Assembly (NCBI RefSeq): GCF_004114935.1
Contig: NZ_CP022221.1
Span: 2,439,001-2,503,000, forward strand
DNA length: 64,000 bases
From: Bradyrhizobium zhanjiangense
GTDB taxonomy: Bacteria; Pseudomonadota; Alphaproteobacteria; Rhizobiales; Xanthobacteraceae
Reading direction: 5' to 3'
The stretch's first letter is position 1, and every line of letters begins with the position of its first letter. Shown here one piece after another: positions 1 through 9,451 of the stretch. A model generated the notes under the pieces. That model did not search any database and was not told the DNA's origin. It saw only the letters and a program-made list of their open reading frames with translations. Made by a program: the position numbers and the translations under genes.

Positions 1-356
1 ATGTCGTAGACCACCGCCTTGTTCTGCAGCGCGATGGCGGCCACGGGCGCCGGCACGGTGAAGACGACATGGAAATAGGGGACCGGCAGCAGGTCGGCCT
101 GGCGCTCGACGAGCCATTGGGCGCGCGCGAGCGCTTGGCACTTTGGACAGTGCCGATCGCGACAGCTGTTATAGGCGACGCGGACCAGGCCGCAGTCGTC
201 GCACCGCTCGACGTGGCCGCCGAGCGTCGCTGTGCGACACGCCTCGATGGCCGCCATCGCACGGCGCTGATCGGAGGACAGCCGAGGACCCTGCGCGGCA
301 CGGAACGCGCCGCCGTGGCGGCGGAGGATGTCCGCCACCTCGAGCACGGGGCGCAT
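1..356 (-). CDS. IS91-family transposase, N-terminal part only
   Basis: This is the first 118 codons or so of a rolling-circle-type transposase, truncated by the window start. It matches the N-terminus of the complete copy at 34227-35420. Visible is the N-terminal zinc-binding domain with two CxxC pairs (CDDC and CPKC). It starts just downstream of the recombinase pseudogene, as in the complete element. Whether the rest is intact cannot be seen. Confidence 0.85.
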   Translation of the reverse strand, partial: MRPVLEVADILRRHGGAFRAAQGPRLSSDQRRAMAAIEACRTATLGGHVERCDDCGLVRVAYNSCRDRHCPKCQALARAQWLVERQADLLPVPYFHVVFTVPAPVAAIALQNKAVVYD

Positions 357-365
357 ATGCGCAGC

Positions 366-1225
366 TCAGTCGGGTGGGATCACCCTGACGGAGAGTCCAT
401 CGAATGGGCTGGTCGTGCGGGCGAGCAGATTGGTCGCGACCTGAGCGTAGCGCGCGGTCGATCCCAGCTCGGCATGTCCGAGCAGAACTTGAATGATGCG
501 AATGTCGATCCCGCTTTCCAGGAGATGGGTCGCAAACGAGTGCCGGAGCGTATGGACAGTAATCGGCTTGGCAAGCCGAGCGCGGCGGCGGGCGGCGCGG
601 CAGGCCGCCTGGACGCAGCGGACGCTGACATGTTCACTGGGGTCTTGGCCTGGAAATAGCCATAGCCCGGTCGGGCTCGCATCCAGTACGTGCGCAGAAT
701 CTCCAGCAGTCGCGGAGAAAGCATCGCGTAACGATCCCTGCCGCCCTTGCCGTTCTCGATGTGGATCAACATTCGTTTGCTGTCGATCGAGCTCACCTTC
801 AGGCGGACGACTTCACTAGCCCGTAAGCCAGCCGCATAAGCCGTCGCCAGCACGACGCGATTGCGCACCCCTGTAACCGCGTCCAGGAAGCGCTCGATCT
901 CTTCGGCACTAAGCACGAGCGGGAGCTTGTCAGGCTTCTGGCCACCGATGATCCGCTCGAATGCCTCCGTCTGCCCGAGTGTGACGCCGTAGAAGAACCG
1001 CAGCGCGCAGGCCACCTGATTGATGTGGGACCACGAACGCTTTTGGCCGATGAGATGCAGTTGATAGGCGCGGACCTGCTCGAAACTCAACCGGTCCGGG
1101 GCGTAGCCGAAATGGCGGCTAAACTTTGCGATCGCATAGATATAGGATTGTTGAGTCGACGGCGACAGATTGCGGACCGTCATGTCCTCGATCATGCGCT
1201 GCCGAAGAGGGCTCATGGTAGCCAT
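366..1225 (-). pseudogene. tyrosine recombinase of the IS91-like element, frameshifted
   Basis: Site-specific tyrosine recombinase, the accessory integrase of the element. The N-terminal SAM-like domain and the first catalytic Arg (AGLRASEV) are present. A lost G in a G4 run near 666-668 then shifts the frame at about residue 183, so the HxxR box and the catalytic Tyr are out of frame. The other copy (33357-34217) is open. The start matches that copy (MATMSPLRQ). A sequencing error in the homopolymer would give the same picture. Confidence 0.85.
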
Positions 1226-1337
1226 CTGGGTCTCCTGTCTTGAGAGGGGTGGTGCGAAGACCAACATCCTCTCAGACAGGACACCTCAGTTCACCAGGCT
1301 TGCCCCCACTCCCGCGTAGCGGGTTCGTTCAATAGCA

Positions 1338-1360
1338 GGCGACATCGAGCGGAATCCGCA
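1338..1360. repeat. 23-bp sequence shared with the flank of the other IS91-like copy
   Basis: These 23 bases are the reverse complement of 33199-33221, which is the 5' coding end of the IS4-family transposase (residues GDIERNPH). Here they lie 4 bp from the element end; at the right copy they lie 27 bp from it. The fragment is directly followed by IS481-derived sequence. Confidence 0.75.
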
Positions 1361-1800
1361 CGCGGCGAAGGACCTGGCTGGGAATACGTCCACGTCTGTA
1401 TCGACGATGCTCCCGGATCGCCTTCAGCAAGGTCATGAAGAGCGAACGACAGGGCTGCGCCGTGGCCTTCCTTAAGGCCGCGATCGCCTACTACGCGAGT
1501 CTGGGCATCACGGTCGAGCGGGTGATGACCGACAACGGCTCTTGCTACAAATCCTTTGCCTTCCGCAAAGCCTGCAAGCGCCTCGGCCTCAAGCACATCC
1601 GCACCAAGCCCTATACCCCAAAACCCAATGGCAAAGCTGAGCGCTTCATCCAGACCAGCCTGCGCGAATGGGCCTATGCCCGCGCTTACAACACCTCAAA
1701 AGAGAGAGCCGCTGAACTGCCGAGATGGCTTCACACCTACAATTGGCGCCGGCCGCATGGCAGTATCGGCTCGATGCCACCCATCAGCAGACTCGCTCTA
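1361..1800 (+). pseudogene. IS481-family transposase, C-terminal remnant
   Basis: Integrase-core fragment of an IS481-type DDE transposase. The three acidic residues can be found (CIDDA near 1400, VMTDNGS near 1530, NGKAERF near 1635), followed by the family's typical end RPHGSIGSMPPISRLALT. The N-terminus is missing. A one-base loss near 1411 breaks the frame between the first Asp and the rest; the long open part begins near 1435. The remnant is fused at about 1800 to an IS3 fragment. Confidence 0.8.
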
Positions 1801-2291
1801 ACCAGTCCACAGCTAGTGGTTGATACCTCGCTCTTCGGCACCCGGGCGGCATGGGAACTGGTCGGTTTGGATCGAGCTCCGAAGATGGTGGTCAGCGACA
1901 ATGGCGGCGAGCTCACTAGCAACGCCATTCTGAGATGGGCCGATCAGAGGGGGCCTGGCACTACATTGCGCCGGGCAAGTCCATGCAGAATGCCTTCATC
2001 GAGAGCTTCAACGTTCCGCTGCGGGACGAATTGCTGAACGAGACGCTGTTTACCTCGCTGGCCCAGGTCCGCATCGCGCTCGGATGCTGGCGCGCCGATT
2101 ACAACGACGCAAGCCCACACTCGCGGCTCGGATTGAAGACGCCATCCGAGTTAGCCTTCACCTGCCATCCGCGCCGGGATCTGACACTGTGCTATCCGAG
2201 GGTTCTGCGCCAGCTCCCATCGCTAGCACCGCCCAATCGGGCAAATCCATCAGCCGAACTCAGGTCTAAATAAAACTTGAGGGGAAGGTCA
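1801..2291 (+). pseudogene. IS3-family (IS407-type) transposase OrfB, C-terminal remnant
   Basis: C-terminal part of an IS3 OrfB. It has the second catalytic Asp ([11 protein letters not shown]) and the catalytic Glu (NAFIESF), broken by a frameshift near 1945. It closely resembles the OrfB of the element at 30458-31728. The right end at 2291 (GGGGAAGGTCA) resembles that element's terminal inverted repeat, so the right terminus survives while the left was lost at the IS481 junction. Confidence 0.8.
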
Positions 2292-2417
2292 CGACGCCGC
2301 TCGAAGATTCCGCTCGATAAGGACTACCGCTCCGGTATCCCAATTTGATGTCGTCCATAGGCTCCGAGATGATTTCGTCTAACTTCCCTCATGCCAAACG
2401 ACCATGCGATTGTCCCG

Positions 2418-3161
2418 TTAGCCTGCCCATCCCGTGGACGCCATCGTTATCCGGCAAAGGTCCGTGATGTCGTAGACGGGCAGCCCCGCCGTCCGGCGAA
2501 TGTAAGTTGCAACGGTCGGGAATGCTGCGCATTCAAACAGGATTGCGGCTATTTGTGGATGCGCCCCCCGTAGCCGTGTGATGCAGGCGCTAACATCTCT
2601 TTCGATGGCGGCAACATCGGTGGGCGGAGGGGGATTCTTCAATTCATCACGCCAGAACTTGCCACCCTCGATGCCGCCAATCACGACCCTCGCACGTTCA
2701 TTCGGATCGTCGAGTTGGAGCAAGTCTTCGCTACAGTGAGTCGAGTCATATGTTAGGACGGCAATCTTAGCCGCGCCGGGTAGCTGCCGAAGGAGTGTCG
2801 GCAACAGAAGTAAGCTCGACATGACCACCGGCACGTTCACAGACGCAGCGACTGCGGACTGATGCCGGATAGAGAAGCCACATGTCGAGCTTATCGCCAT
2901 CGCGCCGCGCTCGACCAAGCGCCGAGCAGCTGCGATGAATGCCGGCTCCAACGCTGGGTCACCACGAACCACGTTCTCCACCCAGGCTCCTGCAACAGTT
3001 TCCCAGATAACTGGAAAGTCAAAGGTTTCCGGATGCAACATCGCGCCAGACGCCGGCTTTAGCCGCGTGGCGTCCGGCAGCAGGCCGCGCTCGAGATGAA
3101 GAATTCCAAGTGAGTATGGAGTTTGCGACGTCATACTCAAGCATAGCATAGACCGAAGCAC
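2418..3161 (-). CDS. Asp/Glu/hydantoin racemase-family protein
   Basis: About 247 residues with the two-cysteine layout of the Asp/Glu racemase superfamily: first Cys in AISSTCGF, second in ILFECAAFP in the C-terminal half. The family covers amino-acid and hydantoin racemases and maleate isomerases, cofactor-independent cytosolic enzymes with a Cys-Cys acid/base pair. The substrate cannot be told from sequence. A GTG at 3161 is preferred as start because AGGAG lies about 5 bp upstream; ATG codons at 3149 and 3134 are alternatives without so good a ribosome-binding site. The gene stands alone between IS3 debris and an IS110 element, and no frameshift is seen. Confidence 0.75.
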   Translation of the reverse strand: MLRSMLCLSMTSQTPYSLGILHLERGLLPDATRLKPASGAMLHPETFDFPVIWETVAGAWVENVVRGDPALEPAFIAAARRLVERGAMAISSTCGFSIRHQSAVAASVNVPVVMSSLLLLPTLLRQLPGAAKIAVLTYDSTHCSEDLLQLDDPNERARVVIGGIEGGKFWRDELKNPPPPTDVAAIERDVSACITRLRGAHPQIAAILFECAAFPTVATYIRRTAGLPVYDITDLCRITMASTGWAG

Positions 3162-3460
3162 TTTTCTCCTGTCTTCCTGCTGTTTTCTCCTAAATCGCAC
3201 GTGAACACGGGCCAGGGTGGCGGATTGGCGCGAACCATTCCTGGTCTGGTGTTATCGTTTTGTTCCTCGGAAACAGCGTTGTAAGGGCAGAATTGCTGAC
3301 AAGTGAGAGAACGAAGCCGTTATCGCGGACCGATCGTCGACTAGATGCCGTAATGGGCCCTGCTCCGAGCAAGGGGTGATGATGGTGGCTGTCCCCCGAT
3401 AGATGATGAAACGGGTCACGACTTGAGTCGGCCCCAAGCATCTGGAGACGGAGGACAGCC

Positions 3461-4495
3461 GTGGAGAACTATGCCGGAATTGACGTGTCATTGGAACTGT
3501 CGAGCGTATGCGTTGTGGATGCCCAAGGTAAAATCCTGAAGGAAGCGAAGGTCGCGAGCGAACCCGACGCCTTGGTTGAATTTTTCGAGACGCTTGGCTT
3601 TGCAGTGAAGCGGATCGGGCTGGAGGCTGGGCCGCTGTCGCAATGGCTGCATGCGGGGCTGAAAAGAGCAGGGCTCGAGACGGTTCTGCTCGAAACGCGG
3701 CATGTGAAGGCCGCATTGTCTGCGATGACGGTGAAGACTGATCGCAAGGATGCGCGCGGGATCGCCCAGTTGATCCGGATGGGATGGTTCCGGCCGGTAC
3801 ACGCAAAGTCGGTCGATGCGCAGGAGATCCGGGCCCTCCTGATCGCACGCAAACAGCTTCTCGGGCGGCTGATCGACGTAGAGTTGAGTATCCGCGGGAT
3901 TTTGCGTGGCTTTGGGCTGAAGGTTGGCCCGGTGACGCGGAAGAATTTCGAAGCGCGGATCCGAGAGTTAGTTGCGGGTCAGGCGACATTGGAGCGCATT
4001 GCTACAGCGATGCTTTCGGCACGATCGGCCTTGAAGGCAGAGTACGGAAGGCTACACAAGGCTGTGCTGGCAATTGTGCGTGACGATGCAGTCTGTCGCC
4101 GGCTGATGACAGTGCCAGGCGTTGGTCCCCTGGTGGCTGTTACCTACAAATCGGCGATTGATGATCCTCATCGCATCGTAAAATCGAAGGCAGCAGGCGC
4201 GCTGTTCGGGCTCACGCCAAAGAAATACCAATCAGGAGAAAAGGACGTCACGGGCGGAATCACGCTGGCCGGAGACGAGATAGTGCGCACGGTGTTGTAT
4301 GAGGCTGCCAACGTTCTGTTATCGCGCATCACGCGGTTCTCAAAACTCAAGCGCTGGGGGATGGACGTCGCTAAGCGGCGCGGCTCGAAGCGCGCAAAAG
4401 TTGCTCTGGCACGTAAGCTCGCAGTGATCCTGCATCGGATCTGGGTCGACGGCACAACTTACCGATGGACCGAAGCGGGGCCGATCGCGGCATAG
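3461..4495 (+). CDS. IS110-family transposase
   Basis: 344 residues, full length for the family. The N-terminal RuvC-like DEDD domain is visible: Asp in YAGIDVS, Glu in IGLEAG, and two Asp in KTDRKDAR. The C-terminal transposase_20 domain follows, with the VPGVGP helix-hairpin-helix-like motif and the conserved Ser in KYQSGEKD. IS110 enzymes recombine DNA guided by an element-encoded bridge RNA. Start is GTG with GGAGG upstream. No damage is visible, so this is probably an active copy. Confidence 0.92.
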   Translation: MENYAGIDVSLELSSVCVVDAQGKILKEAKVASEPDALVEFFETLGFAVKRIGLEAGPLSQWLHAGLKRAGLETVLLETRHVKAALSAMTVKTDRKDARGIAQLIRMGWFRPVHAKSVDAQEIRALLIARKQLLGRLIDVELSIRGILRGFGLKVGPVTRKNFEARIRELVAGQATLERIATAMLSARSALKAEYGRLHKAVLAIVRDDAVCRRLMTVPGVGPLVAVTYKSAIDDPHRIVKSKAAGALFGLTPKKYQSGEKDVTGGITLAGDEIVRTVLYEAANVLLSRITRFSKLKRWGMDVAKRRGSKRAKVALARKLAVILHRIWVDGTTYRWTEAGPIAA

Positions 4496-4714
4496 AAGAC
4501 GTGGAGGAGATCAAGAACGCAACCGGGCTGAACTTAAGCCCAATGCCCGAAGTCCCGTCGCCGGGACGGTGGATCCGGTGAAGCCGTTACACGGCCAGTG
4601 GTCGTCATCTGACGAACCACGCGTATCTAGATAGGCTCACCGCTCCCTCTGACAGCATGATGTGGCGGCCAGGCGTTGACCACGGACAGAAGCATGAGCT
4701 CGGCGGCGTGACGT

Positions 4715-5505
4715 TTACTCGGGAGGCTTGACATCATCGGGCCCATTACAGAAGGTCGTGGACTCAATTGAGCGAAGCACGGCTGCGAGCTGAATGAAAG
4801 CCAGGAAGGTCGCGCCCAGCTTGTCGTAGCGGGTAGCGATGCGACGGAACTGCTTGAGCTTGTTGAAGAAGCGTTCAACGCGGTTGCGCTCGCGATAGAT
4901 GGCTTTGGTCCAGCGGAAGCGCTTTTTGCGCCGGATCATGTTGGGAATGTTGGCGATGGCGCCGCGCGCTTTGATGTGAGCCCGCAGGCGATCGGCATCG
5001 TAAGCCTTGTCGGCGATAATGATGGTGTCTTGGCCGAGGTTGGCCAGAAGGGGTTCGGCGCCGGTTAGATCGTGGGCTTGACCAGGTGTGATCAGGATCT
5101 GGATCGGCCGGCCTTGGTGGTCGACGCGCGCATGGATTTTGGTCGAGAGCCCTCCGCGGCTTCGGCCCACACAACGATCTCCACTCTTTTTTTGACCCCT
5201 GAGGCATGCTGATGTACGCGCACGATCGAGCTATCGATCATCTGAACTTTGCCGTCATGAGCCTTGGTAACCGCTGCCATCAGCCCGTCCCAGATGCCAG
5301 CCTTGCGCCAGCGATTAAAGCGATTGTAGGCGGTCGTGTAGGGTCCATACCGTTCGGGCAAATCCCGCCACGGCGCTCCCGTCCGCAGCACCCAAAAGAT
5401 ACCATTCATGACCCGTCGATTATTCTGCGGCTGCTGGCCACGCCGCCCCCTCGGCAGCACTGGCTCGATGACACTCCACTCGAAATCCGTCAGGTCGTAG
5501 CGCAT
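4715..5505 (-). CDS. IS5-family (IS427-type) transposase in two overlapping frames
   Basis: OrfA (5505 down to 5092) starts at MRYDLTDFEW and carries the first catalytic Asp (QMIDSS). OrfB (5170 down to 4715) carries the second Asp (IIADKAYD) and Glu (RNRVERFF). The overlap suggests the programmed frameshift known in this group, or one mutation. The last dozen OrfB codons appear to run past the element end into host DNA. Confidence 0.85.
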
Positions 5506-5567
5506 GATCAAGCCCCCTCGAAGACTTGAATCACTCTCGGCTGCTACAATCAATTGAGTACAAAACC
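4754..5567 (-). mobile_element. IS5-family insertion sequence
   Basis: Ends were set by inverted sequences sharing ACTCAATTG: GGTCGTGGACTCAATTG at 4754 and its imperfect counterpart ending at 5567 (CAATTGAGTACAAAACC). Length about 814 bp, normal for IS427-type elements. No clear target duplication was identified. Confidence 0.65.
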
Positions 5568-6221
5568 TAGTCTAGTATGAGGATCTGGGCGCATGGCCCA
5601 GCAAGAGGTAAGGTGCTGCTGCAAGGCACGGTTTTATGCGAGCGATGTGGTGAACATTTCTCTATCCTCTAGGCTGCGCAGCGCGGGTGGGTTTGAAGCC
5701 CTGCCATATCTGTCATCACGCCCAGGAGCTATCGCGCCGAGTCGAGTTGCCAGCCCATTAGTAGCGATTTTGGGGATCGATGAGCATCAAGCAGCGATGG
5801 GCGAGTCCCGTCTCGATCTGCTCCGCGCGACAGCGCACACGTTCCCGACACTCCACGGCCAGTTTCGTACTCCGTAGGGATCTCAAGTGCAAATTCGACT
5901 CCTCGCTGATACCGCGAAAAGCGAGTAAAATGACAAGCTTTCTGCTTGAACAAGCTTTCTGCTTGAACAAGTGCGTCGTCTGCGGTGAACTGATTGTGCG
6001 TCGCCTACAACCAGACGAGCGGCCGTCAATATCCGCAGATGGCTCAACTCGACAATGGCGCCCAACAAGCCGTTGCCAAACGCCCCTTGGAGGCGCCTGC
6101 CATTGTTGATGAACAATGCCGACAAAACTTCTGCTTCCACATTCAACGACCCCCCTCGGTCGGCTGAATGCTGCAGAGCGGCGTAGTGGCACGTTGCATC
6201 TCTTAAAAAAGTTACAGTTGG
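5568..6221. other. no recognisable gene
   Basis: About 650 bp between the IS5 element and the acyl-CoA dehydrogenase remnant. Open frames exist on both strands, but none resembles a known family. The only clear structure is the short tandem duplication at 5934-5971. Confidence 0.5.
5934..5971. repeat. tandem duplication of a 17-bp unit
   Basis: The unit CAAGCTTTCTGCTTGAA occurs twice head to tail (5934-5950 and 5951-5967), followed by a partial third CAAG. The unit has internal dyad symmetry (CAAG...CTTG). Confidence 0.9.
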
Positions 6222-6811
6222 ATTTCGAGTTAACGGATCCTCAGCGCCAGTGGCGCGATGAGGCTAGCGCCTTTCTCCGAGAGAACGTTACCCTGAGCTT
6301 GAACGTAGCGCGACATTGAAGGCAAATTCCGCTTCGCGGCGCGAGGCGCGGGCTTTCGCAAGAAGGTCGGCGACAAGGGGGCTGACGTGGCCGCAGGAGC
6401 ACGGTGGGCTAGGTAAGGGGGCAATCGAAATGCACGTTATGGCAAGAGAATTCGACTACGCCAAAGTGCTTCCCGCCGACACGACATATCTGTCGATCGC
6501 GCCGATGATTATGCGCTATGGGACCGACGAAAAGCGCGATTTTATCCCTGGGATTACTCGGGGGGAGTTATTCGCTGCGCTCGGATATTTCGAGCCCGAC
6601 GCAGGGACGCACTTGGCGATCCTGAGGACGCGAGCCGTCCTCGATGGGACCGGTGGGCCATCAACGGATCCAAGATTTGGACCGGCAATGCACGGCCTCT
6701 CACGTATGGCTTTGCGTGCGCACCGATCCGGATGCGCCTAAGCGCCAGAGGATCTCCGTGATCATGGCCCCGATGAATGCAAAAGAGATCGAGGTACGGC
6801 CGCTCGACGAC
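6222..6811 (+). pseudogene. acyl-CoA dehydrogenase, N-terminal half, degraded copy of 21234-22424
   Basis: The DNA follows the start of the intact acyl-CoA dehydrogenase at 21234 closely from codon 2 (DFELTDPQRQWRDEA) to the residues IEVRPL, then homology stops abruptly near 6811 where IS66 debris begins. Several small indels break the frame (near 6300, 6380, 6535 and 6650). Only the N-terminal and middle domains remain; the FAD-binding C-terminus and the active-site region are gone. It is an old paralogous copy truncated by IS66-related rearrangement. Confidence 0.9.
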
Positions 6812-6814
6812 GGC

Positions 6815-7250
6815 CAGTGGCATCGGACATTTCCAGAGCACGCGGCGTCTTGAGTGTGCCAGGATTTTCTTGATACTGTTGATCGCTGCCGGCGACGTTC
6901 AGCCGTGGCATAGAGCGACATACCCAACCCAACATGCCGAAGAATCTTGGTCAGATCGTCGCGGCGACCGCAGAAGATGAGGGATCACCAGCATGAGGAT
7001 CGTGCTTGAGGCTCTCCTGGACCGCAAGCGCTAGGCTTTGCATGCCACGGCGCATGTCAGTGCGGCTCGTAGCGATCCAGACCCTGAAGCCGCTCGGGAG
7101 GGGATCACGCGCCAGCCCCTCCACCGTGGGCGCACGATCAATACGTATGCGACAGCCACCAAGCTCGATCTCGATGATTCCGGGTCTTGAAAGCGAAGAC
7201 GGTTGTGGCGGCGCGACGTCGATGCCGCAGACGGCATCGACGTGATCTCG
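6815..7250 (-). pseudogene. IS66-family accessory genes tnpA/tnpB, remnants
   Basis: On the minus strand a TnpA C-terminal tail (IIEIELGGCRIRIDR, about 7195-7110) is followed by the TnpB start with its typical stretch GFRVWIATSRTDMRRGMQSL. The frame then shifts and sequence resembling the middle of TnpB continues to about 6850. There is no intact frame. IS66 elements carry tnpA-tnpB-tnpC; a tnpC fragment lies separately at 12150-12650. Confidence 0.7.
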
Positions 7251-7489
7251 ACGGCAACGAGGGCTGGTACAGCTTCACCGAGCCGGCCTTGCCATGCCTA
7301 ACGGCGCCTGGTGAACAGCAACGTTGGAGCCACTCCATGCCGCCGCTCACATATCACCGACTTGCCTCTTCAACCAGCCGAACCTTCTCGTCGTAACTCC
7401 ATCAGCGCCGACGTTCCGCGCTCAGTACGCTCACCTGCATTCGCCCCATGACTGGGCTAGACTTAAGGCCATATCCTCAAATCAATTGC

Positions 7490-7747
7490 CAAACCTCGCA
7501 AGACGGCCGCCGCCGGAGCGAGACCCAGAAGCCGCTCTTTGGACGAACTTTCGAGGTGCTGTAGCGAGAAGGAAAATACAAAGGCAGAGCCCGTCGCAAG
7601 CGACGCTCCTGAGCGAACCAAAAGCAACAGAAAGGTTCATCAGCGGCAGCTTGAAGACTACAGCCAGGAAAATGCCCCCGGCCGCAGCCTCGGGCCAATG
7701 ATGAGGCCGCAAGAGCTCCGTTAACCGTTGGTTCCTACAGAACTCAT
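7490..7747 (-). pseudogene. ABC transporter permease, degraded start
   Basis: The ATG at 7747 overlaps the stop of the binding-protein gene by ATGA, exactly as in the intact operon at 27240. After a few codons the frame stops, but in another frame the sequence AAAGGIFLAVVFKLPLMNL parallels LLPGGIFLAVLFVVPLSEL of the intact permease (27240-28997). Recognisable homology fades by about 7580. The rest of the permease and the ATPase gene are absent here. Confidence 0.7.
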
Positions 7748-8883
7748 TGTGCCCGCCATGCCAGCCAGCGCTCCGTGATGTGTTCTTGATTGGTCTTGCC
7801 GTCGGGACGACTAGACGAGAGCCAGTTGTCATCTTGCACGACCACATTGGCGGCATTTTCCGGATTGACGCTCACAAGCTTACGCAACTTCTCCGGCAGG
7901 TACCGAAGCTGATTCAGATTGGGTCCGGGATACCCGGTGCCCTGCATGAAGCCCGCGGCGACTTCGGCTCGATTCAAGAAGGCGGTCAGTTTCTGAGCGT
8001 TTTTAGTATTTGGCCCCCCCTTCAGCACTACCCAGGGGCTGTAGACTCCTGAGGCCCCCCCCCACACCATACGAATTGGTGCGCCCTGGAGAATCGCGCT
8101 GATCGCACGGCCATCGAAGGCGCTAGTCATGACATATTCGTTGTTGATGAGAAGCTGGGTCGATTCACCGCCACTTGTCCACCACTTTGTCACATATGGC
8201 TTGATCTCGTCGAGCTTCTTTAGCCCTCGCTCAACCTTGTCGTCAGTCATTGGCCAGATGTCCGATGCCGCCACACCATCTGCGAACAGCGCACTGCTGA
8301 TGTTGTAAGTAGGGACGAGCGCATAAAGCCCACGAGGGCCGGGAAACTTCTTAACATCCCAAAAATCAGCCCAATTCTTCGGACCACCTTCTTTGAAGGC
8401 GCGCTCGTCATAAGCAAGCAGCATACAGGACTCGTATGCGAGTACCGAGTCTGTGAGACGAGCTTTTTCCGGCACGCCCTCGAGCGCATCCGCATCCCAC
8501 CAGCTATAGTCGATCGACTCAAACAAGCCGGCTTTGCGCATCGACGGCATGCTCGATGGTTTGACGAAGGCTGTATCCCAATCGACTCGGCCGGCCTGGT
8601 GCATTGCTTTGACTTGGGGGTCGGCATCATCAGCCGTTACATCCACTACGGTGATGCCCGTCGCCTTGGTGAAGGGGTCGAAAACGTACTTGCGCAGTCC
8701 TGCTGTAAAAGAGCCACCGTACGAATAGACCACTACCTGCCCGCTACCGGCGAGCCTTTCTTGCGCAGAGGCGGCAGTCGCTTTAGCGACGAATGGTACA
8801 CTTAATGCGCCCACAGTTGACTGAAGTAGCGACCGTCGGCTAAGCGCACTGACAGCATAGTCTTCATGATCTTTTTTGGACAT
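7744..8883 (-). CDS. Tat-exported solute-binding protein of a polyamine-type ABC importer (PotD-like), copy 1
   Basis: 379 residues. The N-terminus has a twin-arginine signal (SRRSLLQ) before a hydrophobic stretch and SAQ-type cleavage site, so export is folded via Tat. The mature part is a class II periplasmic binding protein of the spermidine/putrescine (PotD/PotF) superfamily. It is clearly paralogous to 26107-27243, sharing YVTKWW, GTGYPGPN and RWLAWRA. The start at 8883 has GGAGGA 6 bp upstream. The cognate permease is dead (7490-7747), so this protein has no local transporter and could at best feed the second system. Its promoter carries the shared 53-bp element at 8956-9008. Confidence 0.85.
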   Translation of the reverse strand: MSKKDHEDYAVSALSRRSLLQSTVGALSVPFVAKATAASAQERLAGSGQVVVYSYGGSFTAGLRKYVFDPFTKATGITVVDVTADDADPQVKAMHQAGRVDWDTAFVKPSSMPSMRKAGLFESIDYSWWDADALEGVPEKARLTDSVLAYESCMLLAYDERAFKEGGPKNWADFWDVKKFPGPRGLYALVPTYNISSALFADGVAASDIWPMTDDKVERGLKKLDEIKPYVTKWWTSGGESTQLLINNEYVMTSAFDGRAISAILQGAPIRMVWGGASGVYSPWVVLKGGPNTKNAQKLTAFLNRAEVAAGFMQGTGYPGPNLNQLRYLPEKLRKLVSVNPENAANVVVQDDNWLSSSRPDGKTNQEHITERWLAWRAQ

Positions 8884-8955
8884 GACATTCCTCCTGCTCA
8901 AGCAGTTCTGCATCACAGAACGGCCTAGTGAGGAACCAATGTAAAATCTGCTTGC

Positions 8956-9008
8956 CCACCAAAAACCGCAAAAATCGAGCATGATTTGGAGAAATTCTGC
9001 AAAATGGG
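8956..9008 (-). promoter_or_regulatory. shared 53-bp upstream element, site A
   Basis: Read on the minus strand, this element lies 72 bp upstream of the binding-protein start at 8883. It aligns without gaps to 26006-26058 and 41485-41537; 27 of 53 columns are identical in all three. Block 1 is TTTGCAGAATTT followed by CCAA; block 2 here is GATTTTTGCGGTTTTT. TTTGCAG and TTTGCGG start 31 bp apart, about three helical turns. Confidence 0.6.
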
Positions 9009-9451
9009 CGCGCTCGTTAGCTTCCGACGCTCTCATCGCGGGAGCGGCACCTGAGCACTCTACTCGCCACTTCACGTACAATCGCCAGCCCGGCCAGAAA
9101 GTACAGGCTTCCACGTTCGACCTCTAGCATCCTGTCGACGCCCGCGCCAAGATCAAGGATTGGGCGTACCAACTGCGTGCAACCGATCGGGAAGGCAGCA
9201 GACGAGCGCGCAGTCCGCATCCACCCGATCACTCAGATTGCCAAACTTAGATAGTTACTGCAGATCAGCTAAGTCCTCGGGATTGTCGCCAGCAGAGTAT
9301 CTCCATGAGATGGAAACTTGATCTACAGAGAGCGTTCAAGGTAGGGCAGAATGAACATGCCTTGTTGCCTAGTGTAGTTGCGGATACAATCGAAGGCGCT
9401 CCAACCATGGGATTTGCCGATCACGTCAGCAAACGAAACGCTCCAAAGTCA
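9009..9451. other. no recognisable gene
   Basis: This is upstream DNA of the binding-protein gene and the 3' flank of the amidase. Short minus-strand frames (for example 9017-9232) show no family features. Confidence 0.5.

Larger units (their letters stand above)
1..1333 (-). mobile_element. IS91-like element carrying a tyrosine recombinase, left copy, cut by the window edge
   Basis: Bases 1-1333 are the reverse complement of 33249-34582, with one difference seen by eye: a G4 run at the right copy is G3 here (around 666-668). The inner end at 1333 carries the 15-bp terminal sequence ATTGAACGAACCCGC read on the minus strand. The element encodes a tyrosine recombinase followed by an IS91-type transposase, the latter running off the window. 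Together with the right copy it forms a long inverted repeat bracketing about 32 kb. Confidence 0.9.

Noticed and set aside
3252..3989. 245-codon minus-strand open frame overlapping the IS110 transposase
   Set aside because: It lies antisense to a well-supported transposase gene, has low-complexity Ser/Arg/Pro-rich composition and matches no family.
6165..6215. TGGCAC...TTGCAT as a sigma-54 promoter
   Set aside because: The spacing between the two elements is 1 bp instead of the required 5, and the downstream gene is a pseudogene.
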